Source of the DNA: Bog-756 sp963696495 | GTDB lineage: Bacteria > Actinomycetota > Acidimicrobiia > Acidimicrobiales > RAAP-2 | Direction of reading: 5' to 3' | NCBI GenBank assembly: GCA_963696495.1 | Contig: CAVOKJ010000004.1 | Coordinates: 372,001-436,000, forward strand | Length of the DNA stretch: 64,000 nt | Shown: piece after piece, positions 57,416 through 64,000 of the stretch | Numbering within the stretch: position 1 is the first letter of the stretch | Layout of the letters: the number at the start of each line of letters is the position of its first letter | Notes under the pieces: model-generated | What the model was told of the DNA's origin: nothing | What the model saw: only the letters and a program-made list of their open reading frames with translations | Databases searched by the model: none | Position numbers and translations under genes: made by a program

Positions 57416-57861
57416 ATGACCACGAAGGCTGATTTCACGACCGAGGAGTGGCAGCTCATCCTGGAATCGCCCCCGAGCGCCGGCATGATCGTGGTCACGG
57501 CCCAACGGGGGGCTCGCTCCGCGAGACCATCGCCATCGCCAAGTCCTATGTCGAGGCACGTCAGCAGCACGGCGAGAGCGAGCTGCTGGACGAGATCGTC
57601 GCCGCCAAGCCCGAGCGGGATCACACCCACTATCACTCCCCGGAGGAACTGAAGCAGCACGGATTGCAGCACCTCCGCGATTCGGTAGCTCTCCTCGAGC
57701 GCAAGGCCGCGCCGGCCGAGGTCGACGAGTACCGTCGGTTCATCGTCACCTTGGCCCAGAAGGTCGCGTCGGCCCACCGCGAGCACGGGAAAGAGGTCAG
57801 CGAGCCCGAGCAGGCAGCGATCGACGACATCACCGCAGCCCTCGGCTCGTCCGCCGCGTAG
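57416..57861 (+). pseudogene. Conserved actinobacterial protein split by a frameshift in a G6 tract
   Basis: From the ATG at 57416 (GGGAGACGGGAC before it) the first frame reads TTKADFTTEEWQLILESPPSAGMIVVTAQRGG-like sequence up to the G tract at 57507-57512. After it, the continuous protein pattern goes on in the next phase: SLRETIAIAKSYVEARQQHGE, LLDEIVAAKP, LLERKAAPAEVDEYRRFIVTLAQKVASAHREHGKEVSEPEQAAIDDITAAL. One extra G would restore a protein of about 148 residues, with the E-Y...VA-x-A...vS-x-x-E-x-x-A-I layout of a conserved actinobacterial family of unknown function. It may be a real mutation, a phase-variable tract or a sequencing error. Confidence 0.75.
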
Positions 57862-57957
57862 CCAGGCTGGTCGGGGGCGCCCTCGCAGCCGGCCGACTCG
57901 GCGGCCGTCGTGCCGGTGGTGCGCGGCTTCGGGCTGTTCGCGCCGGGCCCGGTGAGC

Positions 57958-57963
57958 GATACT
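57958..57963 (+). promoter_or_regulatory. -10 box of the MBL-fold gene
   Basis: GATACT, 6 bases before the GTG at 57970. It argues against the earlier in-frame GTG at 57910. Confidence 0.5.
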
Positions 57964-57969
57964 GGGACG

Positions 57970-58785
57970 GTGCCGAGCTTTACGATCGGTGAGATCCGGC
58001 TCACGCGAGTGCCGTACTTCGACGTCCCCCTGGACGCCGAGGTGGTGGGCCTGACCGCCCAGGACGTGGCGGGAGTGCCGTGGTCGATGCCGAACTGGGC
58101 CACGACAGACGGCCAGGTCATCATCGGCCAGGCGGTCTGGGTCATCGAGTCGGGCGACCAGACAGTCGTCGTCGACCCGTGCGGAGCGGCCGATGACTTC
58201 CTTCGTACCGGCCCGGAGGCGGCGGGTCACGAGGAGGCGGTGCTCTCGGCCATGGCCGGGTCCGGGTTCCCCGTCGAGTCGGTGGATACCGTGATCATGA
58301 GCCATCTCGATGGCATCGGGATGATCGCGTCGGTCAAGGGCTCGAGGACGTGGACACCGCTGTTCCCGAATGCGCGCGTCGTGATCAGCACCGCGGAGCT
58401 CGCGTCTGTCGACGCCAGCCCGGCGATGCTCGGCGCCCCCGCTCTCGGTGAGCTGGTCGAACAGGGAGCCGTCGACGGCACCGAGCCTCCGGTCGAGATC
58501 GCACCCGGCGTCGTCATGGAGCTGACCGGCGGACACACCCCCGGCCACTCCGTGATCAGGATCGCTGACGGCGCCGTCTTCGTCGGCCACCTCGCGGTGA
58601 ACCCCGTCCAGGTGAGCGGGGGGGTCATGCCGGGCCAGCACGCGGAGCCGGTCACCGCCTTCACCGCGCTGGAGGCCGAGTTGACATGGGCCGTGGAACG
58701 CCACGCCCTCGTGATCGGCCCCTTGTGGCCCGAGCCCGGCGCTGCCCGAGTTGCCGGTCCGCCATGGTCGTTGGTCCCGGCATAG
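57970..58785 (+). CDS. Metallo-beta-lactamase-fold protein with altered metal ligands
   Basis: A 271-residue MBL-fold protein. The core is recognisable: VIESGDQTVVVDPCGAA, VDTVIMSHLDGIGMIASV, VVISTAELAS, VMELTGGHTPGHSVIRIADGAVFVGHLAV. But the HxHxDH motif reads SHLDGIGM, so only one of its His remains, and the later bridging GD is GH. TPGH is intact. So it may bind one metal or none. Leaderless start: GATACT then 6 bases to GTG. The function is unknown. Confidence 0.78.
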   Translation: MPSFTIGEIRLTRVPYFDVPLDAEVVGLTAQDVAGVPWSMPNWATTDGQVIIGQAVWVIESGDQTVVVDPCGAADDFLRTGPEAAGHEEAVLSAMAGSGFPVESVDTVIMSHLDGIGMIASVKGSRTWTPLFPNARVVISTAELASVDASPAMLGAPALGELVEQGAVDGTEPPVEIAPGVVMELTGGHTPGHSVIRIADGAVFVGHLAVNPVQVSGGVMPGQHAEPVTAFTALEAELTWAVERHALVIGPLWPEPGAARVAGPPWSLVPA

Positions 58786-58920
58786 CGCACCTCCAGCGGG
58801 TGACGCAGACCAGGTTCTCGCTCCTCGGACGACGACCGGGTGAGATCTGGCCGGTTCGGGCGCTGGGCGGTTCAGGCGCTCCGGGGGTGGCGACGGGTTC
58901 GCCAGACGGGAGAGGAGGCG

Positions 58921-60105
58921 ATGGTGGCGTCGGATGACCTGGGTGTCGTCGTGATCGGGGCGGGAATCACCGGACTGACGACGGCGATCGCCGTCGGTCG
59001 ACTCGGAATCCCGGTCCTGGTCGTCGAACGGGACACCGCTCCCCGCGAGTCGGGTACCGCCCTGTCCCTGTGGCCGAACGCGCTGGCGGCCCTGGGGACG
59101 ATCGGACTGTCACAGGCCATCCGTGAGATCGGAAGTGAGGAGCCCGGCGGGGTCATCTGCGAGTGGACAGGGCGGGAGATCCTGAGGCTCGACCAGAGTC
59201 GGCTGGATCGACGACTGGGCACGCCGACCCTGATCGTCCACCGGGGCGAGCTCCAGAGGGTGCTGGTCGGAGCGGCCGAGAGGATCCCGTTGCGACTGGG
59301 CACGTCGGCCGAGCGGGTGAGGGAGGAGGGAGACCGCTGTGTCGTCGACCTGAGCGATGGAGAGCAACTCCGGGCATCGGCGGTGCTCGGCTGTGACGGG
59401 ATCCATTCGGTCACCCGACAGGTGACCGCCAACCTTCCCCCCCGGTACACCGGCCGGACCAGTTGGCGTGCCGTACTCGACGATGCGTCAGACCTCGTGT
59501 CCGGGGCCCGCCTGTCCGTCGGACGCGGGAAGCAGTTCATCGCCAGCCGTATGAGCGGTGGTCGCATCTACTGGGCGGCCGATGTCGCCATGCCCGAGGG
59601 TGCCAATCGGGCTCTTGGCGACAAGAAGACCTTCCTCCTCGAGTCCTTCGCCGGCTGGCACGACCCCACCGGGCAGCTGATCGACCGGACGGCCGAGGAC
59701 CAGTTGGTCACCGCAGACATCTACGACTCCGTTCCGAGGGCCCTTGCCGTCGGCAGGGTGGCCCTGCTGGGAGACGCGGCCCATCCGATGACCCCGGACC
59801 TGGGCCAGGGCGCCTGTCAGGGGATGGAGGACGGGGTCATCCTGGCGCAGTGCATGGCCGGGGCGGCCGACCCCGCTGCCGCGCTCACCGACTATCAGGG
59901 CATCCGGTTGCGTCGGGTCCGCTCGATGGTGAGGGAGTCGCGTCGGATCGGCCAGCTGGCGACGCTGGAGGGCGAGTTCGGGAACTCCGTCAGGAATGCG
60001 GGCGTCAGGTGCATCCCGGGTTGGCTCAACAGGAAATTGATCGCCCGGTACGCCAGCGAGGCCGCATTTCTCGACAGTCTTCCCGGTAGCCACGGGTCGG
60101 CGTGA
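58921..60105 (+). CDS. FAD-dependent aromatic-type monooxygenase
   Basis: A 394-residue class A flavoprotein monooxygenase (PHBH fold). VVVIGAGITGLTTAIAVGRLGIPVLVVERD binds FAD (GxGxxG and the terminal Glu), VLGCDGIHSVTRQ is the DG motif, and VALLGDAAHPMTPDLGQGACQGMEDGVILA is the GD motif. Typical substrates are phenols or similar aromatics; substrate not readable. ATG at 58921 with GAGGAGGCG directly upstream. It follows the MBL gene by 135 bases in the same direction and could share its transcript. Confidence 0.88.
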   Translation: MVASDDLGVVVIGAGITGLTTAIAVGRLGIPVLVVERDTAPRESGTALSLWPNALAALGTIGLSQAIREIGSEEPGGVICEWTGREILRLDQSRLDRRLGTPTLIVHRGELQRVLVGAAERIPLRLGTSAERVREEGDRCVVDLSDGEQLRASAVLGCDGIHSVTRQVTANLPPRYTGRTSWRAVLDDASDLVSGARLSVGRGKQFIASRMSGGRIYWAADVAMPEGANRALGDKKTFLLESFAGWHDPTGQLIDRTAEDQLVTADIYDSVPRALAVGRVALLGDAAHPMTPDLGQGACQGMEDGVILAQCMAGAADPAAALTDYQGIRLRRVRSMVRESRRIGQLATLEGEFGNSVRNAGVRCIPGWLNRKLIARYASEAAFLDSLPGSHGSA

Positions 60106-60233
60106 CGCAGACCACGGGATGCCGGAAAGCCGGCCCTCCACCCTGCATTGGGAGCGCACTGGTGCTCAGGTGCCCTTCCACTGCAATAATGCTGACGAGC
60201 CCCCTTGTCCCCGGGCGCTGATGAGGAGTCAAG

Positions 60234-61679
60234 GTGGAAGAGAACACGAAGTCAACCGGAAGTCATCAGTCACGGACCGTCGAGCACCCCACCGTCCAGG
60301 AGCGGGTGGATCTGGGGAAGAAGGCGCGCAGTGTGGCCTCCCGATCGGCTCAGGCGGAATTCAGCCCACCCCCTGACCGTCCGGACCCGGTCAGCCTTCT
60401 CGAACGTCAGGCCGTCACCAGGGTGCCCGAGCTGGTTCCCATCCGTTACGGACGGATGCTCGTCTCGCCGTTCACCTTCTACCGTGGTGCGGCGCTCGTC
60501 ATGGCGTCCGACCTGGCGTCGACGCCCCGCTCCGGCTTGAAGGCTCAGGTGTGCGGCGATGCGCACCTGTCCAACTTCGGCCTGTTCGCCTCGCCCGAGC
60601 GCACCCTCATGTTCGATGTCAACGACTTCGACGAGACCCTGCCCGGACCATGGGAGTGGGACGTCAAGCGCCTGGCCGCCAGTGTGGTGATCGCGGCGCG
60701 AGACCGCGAGTTCACCGACAAGGAGGCCCGGGCCGCGGCCACTGCGGTCGGTTCCGGCTACCGCCGGGAGATGGCCCAGTTGGCCACGATGTCCACGCTG
60801 GACGTCTGGTACTCCCGCATCGACGTGGCCGCGCTCCTCGCCGAACTCGAGTCCAGTCGGTCCAAGACGGACAAGAGGATGGCGGCGCGCACCAGCAAGA
60901 TCATGAGCAAGGCCCGCACCCGCGACAGCATGCAGGCGCTCGACAAGCTGACCCAGGTCGTCGACGGTCAACGACGCATCATCAGTGACCCCCCTCTGGT
61001 CGTCCCCGCCGAGGAGCTCTTCCCCCAGGTCCAGGCCGACGCCCTCTCCGAACAGCTCCACCAGCTCATCAACAGCTACCGGCGGACCCTCCAGACGGAC
61101 CGGCGCCACCTGTTGGAGGAGTTCCAGTTCCTCCAGGTGGCCCGCAAGGTGGTGGGTGTCGGGAGCGTGGGGACCAGGGCCTGGATCCTCCTCCTCGTGG
61201 GGAGGGACAACGACGACCCGCTCTTCCTGCAGGCCAAGGAGGCCGAGGCGTCGGTCCTGGAGGAGTTCGTGGGCAAGAGCGGCTACGCCAACCACGGCGA
61301 ACGGGTGGTGGCCGGCCAACACCTGATGCAGGCGGCCAGCGACATCTTCCTCGGGTGGCAGCAGACCCAGGGTCCCGACGGCGTCACCCGCGACTACTAC
61401 ATCCGCCAGCTCCGCGACTGGAAGGGCTCCTTCGAGGTCGAAGGCTCGATCCCCGCCGGTCTGATCAAGTACTCCGAGGTCTGCGCCCAGGCGCTGGCAC
61501 GTGCCCACGCCCGGTCCGGCGACCGCATCGCCATCGCCAGCTACCTCGGCTCCGGCCCCTCCTTCGACCGGGCCATCAGCGACTTCGCCGCGGCCTACGC
61601 CGATCAGAACCAGCGGGACTACGAGGCACTCAAGCAGGCTGCGGCGAGCGGCCGGATCCAGGTGGAGTCGGGGCTCTAG
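60234..61679 (+). CDS. DUF2252 family protein
   Basis: A 481-residue cytoplasmic protein with the DUF2252 signature parts: RYGRMLVSPFTFYRGAALVMASDL, VCGDAHLSNFGLFASPER, FDVNDFDETLPGPWEWDVKRLAASV, and in the C-terminal half VGVGSVGTRAWILLLVGRD and DYYIRQLRDWKGSFEVE. GDxHxxNF and the DxNDFD block resemble the catalytic and metal sites of aminoglycoside-kinase-like folds, so a small-molecule kinase role is possible but not shown. GTG start with GAGGAG about 10 bases upstream. Converges with the SHOCT gene. Confidence 0.88.
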   Translation: MEENTKSTGSHQSRTVEHPTVQERVDLGKKARSVASRSAQAEFSPPPDRPDPVSLLERQAVTRVPELVPIRYGRMLVSPFTFYRGAALVMASDLASTPRSGLKAQVCGDAHLSNFGLFASPERTLMFDVNDFDETLPGPWEWDVKRLAASVVIAARDREFTDKEARAAATAVGSGYRREMAQLATMSTLDVWYSRIDVAALLAELESSRSKTDKRMAARTSKIMSKARTRDSMQALDKLTQVVDGQRRIISDPPLVVPAEELFPQVQADALSEQLHQLINSYRRTLQTDRRHLLEEFQFLQVARKVVGVGSVGTRAWILLLVGRDNDDPLFLQAKEAEASVLEEFVGKSGYANHGERVVAGQHLMQAASDIFLGWQQTQGPDGVTRDYYIRQLRDWKGSFEVEGSIPAGLIKYSEVCAQALARAHARSGDRIAIASYLGSGPSFDRAISDFAAAYADQNQRDYEALKQAAASGRIQVESGL

Positions 61680-61704
61680 ACGGACCGGGCCGACCTCTCG
61701 GTCC

Positions 61705-61724
61705 CGGCGGGCCCGGGCCCGCCG
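61705..61724. terminator. Perfect 20-bp palindrome between converging genes
   Basis: CGGCGGGCCCGGGCCCGCCG reads the same on both strands. It lies between the DUF2252 and SHOCT stops, which suggests a bidirectional terminator or a cruciform-prone site. Confidence 0.6.
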
Positions 61725-61732
61725 TCAGTCGA

Positions 61733-62128
61733 TCAACCGAGCAGCTTGGCCTTCTGGGCCTCGAACTCGCTGTCGGTGAGGACGCCCTGCTGCTTGAGGT
61801 CGGCCAGCTTGGCCAGCTCGTCGGCACTGCTCCCCGACGTGCCTGCCGCCTGCTTCACGTAGGAGTCGAACGCCTTCTGCTGCTCTTCGGCCTGCTGGGC
61901 GGCGCGCTCGTGCATCTTGCCGCCCCGAGCGATCAGGTAGACGAGGATGCCGAGGAACGGGAGCACGATGACGAAGATCACCCAGAGGGCCTTGGCCCAG
62001 CCACCCATGTCCCGGCTCCGGAAGATGTCCCCGAAGATCACGATCAGCAGCCAGAACCAGATGAAGAAGACGAACAGTCCGAGCATCGTCCCGAACAGGT
62101 CGGCCAGTGGGTACGTGTAGGCAAGCAT
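61733..62128 (-). CDS. SHOCT-domain membrane protein with PLDc_N-like part
   Basis: A 131-residue protein with two helices: about 12-34 (MLGLFVFFIWFWLLIVIFGDIF) and about 46-68 (WAKALWVIFVIVLPFLGILVYLI). The RSRDMGGWAKALWVIFVIVLPFLGILVYLIARG stretch matches the phospholipase-D N-terminal-like small membrane module. The cytoplasmic C terminus ends in a SHOCT motif: ADELAKLADLKQQGVLTDSEFEAQKAKLLG. Function unknown; such proteins are small membrane anchors. AAGGAGAAC-type site before the ATG. Confidence 0.88.
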   Translation of the reverse strand: MLAYTYPLADLFGTMLGLFVFFIWFWLLIVIFGDIFRSRDMGGWAKALWVIFVIVLPFLGILVYLIARGGKMHERAAQQAEEQQKAFDSYVKQAAGTSGSSADELAKLADLKQQGVLTDSEFEAQKAKLLG

Positions 62129-62405
62129 CGTCTGTTCTCCTTGATAGGTCGCGACTCGCCGGAGAATCTAGCCCGCCGGGATCCCCAGAGCCCGGATGCC
62201 GGCGTCCCCGCCGGAGCGGATCCATGGACGTCCTTTCGGACTGCGGTCTACGCTGACCGGCGCGCACGCTCCGGCATCCAGACCGGACCACCATCACCCG
62301 AAGACCGCGAGGCGGAGGCCCAGTGGATCACCAACCCACCATCGTCGGCGTGGAGGTCACGTGGCGATCCCCGGCCCTGGTGCCCGGCCCGGTCGTGGAT
62401 GCCCG

Positions 62406-63086
62406 ATGACGGGAGACCCACGCCCGATGGATGTCTCGTCGGCGGACGTCGGTGAACCCCGGTGGCCGATGGCTCTCGCCGTGGTGGTCGCCGGTCTGCT
62501 GAGGGCATCGCTTCCGCCCCAGCTCCGCAACGGGGATGCGCGCTGGCTGTTCCTGGTCGTCGTGGTGGCGCTGCTGGCCGCGCTGATCATCGGGGACCCC
62601 GGCCGCATCGACCGGGACCTGCCGTGGCTGCGGGCTCTGACCGCCGGTCTGATCGGCCTCATCACCCTGGCCAACGCCGACGCCGCCGTCCGGCTCGTCG
62701 TGTCCATCATCAACGTCTCGTCGTTCACGAACGACGCCAAGGTGCTGCTGGCCAGCGGTGGGGCCATCTGGCTGACCAACGTGATCGCCTTCGGCCTCTG
62801 GTATTGGGCGCTCGATCGGGGTGGCCCGGCGGCCCGCGCCGCCGGCGCCGGGCATCCCCCGGCCCTGGTCTTCCCGGAGATGAAGAACGAGGAACACGTG
62901 GGACCTGACTGGGCTCCCAAGTTCGTGGACTACTTCCACTTTGCCTTCGCCACCGCCACGGCGTTCAGTCCGACCGATGTCTCGGCGATCCGACCGTGGA
63001 CGAAGCTCATGATGATGGCCGAGGAGGGGATCTCACTGATCGTCGCGCTGTTGGTAGTGGCGCGTGCCGTGAACATCCTCAAGTGA
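62406..63086 (+). CDS. Membrane protein with channel-like 2-TM end (DUF1345-like)
   Basis: A 226-residue protein with five or six helices: about 20-36, 40-60, 75-95, 110-130, and 195-222. The end DYFHFAFATATAFSPTDVSAIRPWTKLMMMAEEGISLIVALLVVARAVNIL has the layout of a pore loop plus last helix seen in two-TM potassium channels and DUF1345 proteins, but TAFSPTD stands where TVGYGD would be. So potassium selectivity is not expected. ATG at 62406 follows the pattern of the family; the frame before it is not coding. Confidence 0.75.
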   Translation: MTGDPRPMDVSSADVGEPRWPMALAVVVAGLLRASLPPQLRNGDARWLFLVVVVALLAALIIGDPGRIDRDLPWLRALTAGLIGLITLANADAAVRLVVSIINVSSFTNDAKVLLASGGAIWLTNVIAFGLWYWALDRGGPAARAAGAGHPPALVFPEMKNEEHVGPDWAPKFVDYFHFAFATATAFSPTDVSAIRPWTKLMMMAEEGISLIVALLVVARAVNILK

Positions 63087-63146
63087 TCGAGGCGGGTCGC
63101 CCGACGTTTCCGGGTCCGATCAGGAGAACCGGCCAGCCTGTTTGCA

Positions 63147-63152
63147 TATAGT
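63147..63152 (+). promoter_or_regulatory. -10 box of the DUF2142 gene
   Basis: TATAGT, 6 bases before the ATG at 63159. The best -10 match to consensus among the leaderless genes here. Confidence 0.5.
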
Positions 63153-63158
63153 GACGGC

Positions 63159-64000
63159 ATGGGCGCGCTGCGGGGGGACAGGCTCGGCTTTTCGACGTGC
63201 TGGGCGATCTCGACCCTCGTCCTGTTCGGCCTGATGGTGACGTGGAGCTTCGCCACCCCGTTGGGGGCTGCCTCTGACGAACCGGCCCAGATCATCAAGG
63301 CGGCGGCGGTGGCCAGGGGGGAGTTCCTGGGCCAGAACGCCACGAATCACCGCGCGACCCGAGTGGGCCATGAGGGACGGGCGGTGATGACCGTCCTGGT
63401 CCCGGCGACCTACGCCGACGACGCAGGGTTGCCGGTGTGCTTTCGACATCAGCCGAAGAAGTCCGCCGCGTGTGCGCCCGCCCCGACGACGTCCGGTCAC
63501 CTCACCGCCACTACGACCTACGTCGGCCGTTACCCGCCCCTCTACTACATGATCGTCGGACTGCCCTCGCGCTATCTGCACTCGGGGGCGGGCATCTACT
63601 TCATGAGGGTGCTGTCGGCGCTGGCGTCGGCGCTGCTCCTCGGACTGGCGCTGGCCACGTCGGCCCGATGGTCCCGCTCCCGATTCCTGGTGGGAGGGGT
63701 GGCCCTGGCGGCGACACCCATGGTGGTCTTCCTGGGGAGCGTCGTGAACCCCAGCGGACTCGAGATCACCGCCAGTATCGCAGCGTGGACGACGGGTCTG
63801 GTCCTGGTGATGGACCACTGGTCGAAGCCCCCGGTCGGACTGGTGGTGGCGTTCGCCGCCAGCAGCTGCGTGCTCGAGTTGATCCGGGGGCTCTCACCGT
63901 TCTGGCTGCTGTTGATCCTGGCCACCCTGGTCGCCCTCGAGCCACGCGGCTGCTGGCAGTTGGTGCGCCACGGCGCCGGACGGATCGCCGCGGCGGTGAT
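63159..64000 (+). CDS. DUF2142 membrane protein, N-terminal part (runs off right edge)
   Basis: An open frame from ATG to the window end (280 codons). Parts: a first helix (about 12-33, AISTLVLFGLMVTWSFATPLG), the acidic loop GAASDEPAQIIKAAAVARGEF that marks DUF2142, RYPPLYYMIVGLPSRYL, YFMRVLSALASALLLGLALATS, and SVVNPSGLEITASIAAWTTGLVLV. DUF2142 proteins are polytopic and resemble GT-C glycosyltransferases of envelope polymers. The C-terminal part is outside the window. ATG is 6 bases after TATAGT, so probably leaderless. Confidence 0.8.
   Translation, partial: MGALRGDRLGFSTCWAISTLVLFGLMVTWSFATPLGAASDEPAQIIKAAAVARGEFLGQNATNHRATRVGHEGRAVMTVLVPATYADDAGLPVCFRHQPKKSAACAPAPTTSGHLTATTTYVGRYPPLYYMIVGLPSRYLHSGAGIYFMRVLSALASALLLGLALATSARWSRSRFLVGGVALAATPMVVFLGSVVNPSGLEITASIAAWTTGLVLVMDHWSKPPVGLVVAFAASSCVLELIRGLSPFWLLLILATLVALEPRGCWQLVRHGAGRIAAAV

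Overview
The window is high-GC DNA that looks like a chromosomal segment of an actinobacterium, most probably of the Acidimicrobiia type. Supporting signs are many GTG starts, several genes whose start codon lies 6-8 bases after a TANNNT -10 box (leaderless transcripts), PPOX/F420-type small oxidoreductases, mycothiol-dependent DinB relatives and lipid/steroid-type CoA enzymes. The class assignment is inference; no rRNA or other taxonomic marker is present. Sixty-odd protein genes and two tRNAs can be supported; large antisense ORFs are GC-driven shadows.

Layout. 1-5.5 kb: edge of a DUF2510 protein, an MFS exporter, a leaderless mini-gene with a strong terminator, an anchored YceI-like protein and a large multispanning membrane protein. 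6-16.8 kb: ABC exporter, DapB-like dehydrogenase, SDR, two PPOX proteins, LMW phosphatase, a sulfatase, then a tightly coupled operon of two DUF35 OB-fold proteins and two thiolase-like proteins that both lack the thiolase nucleophile, preceded by a KstR-like operator. 17-27 kb: ABC-F ATPase, DUF1275, secreted phosphoesterase, ferredoxin, gltX, YdcF-like protein, second sulfatase, a proposed aminophosphonate oxidase/hydrolase pair, tRNA-Gln and tRNA-Glu.

27.2-37.5 kb, just beyond the tRNAs, is an accessory-looking zone with looser coding density: two HTH regulators, a TetR gene divergent from a cupin/DUF1059/SnoaL set over a perfect 18-bp operator, two tandem tiny zinc-ribbon genes, a decayed DinB gene, an in-frame HigA-DHFR chimera, a dimethylformamidase-like protein, RNase D and three small membrane proteins.

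37.5-52 kb: PPOX protein, pyruvate-kinase-like enzyme, lipoprotein, PhoU-like protein, SpoIIE phosphatase, then a signalling block in which a PAS histidine kinase plus CheY-like regulator diverge from an HPt-REC-REC-GGDEF-REC hybrid, a membrane HEAT protein and a processive GT2 glycosyltransferase. The last three are translationally coupled and suggest regulated exopolysaccharide synthesis. 52-64 kb: aminotransferase, Tat-exported phospholipase-like enzyme, CaiB-type CoA transferase, secreted trypsin-like protease, a frameshifted conserved gene, a degenerate metallo-beta-lactamase fold protein, FAD monooxygenase, DUF2252, SHOCT membrane protein, a two-TM channel-like protein and a DUF2142 membrane protein running off the edge.

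The best candidates for something not yet described are the coupled hybrid regulator/HEAT/GT2 unit, the paired Cys-less thiolase/DUF35 operon, the tandem zinc-ribbon mini-genes, the HigA-DHFR chimera and the leaderless 58-codon gene at 1.75 kb.
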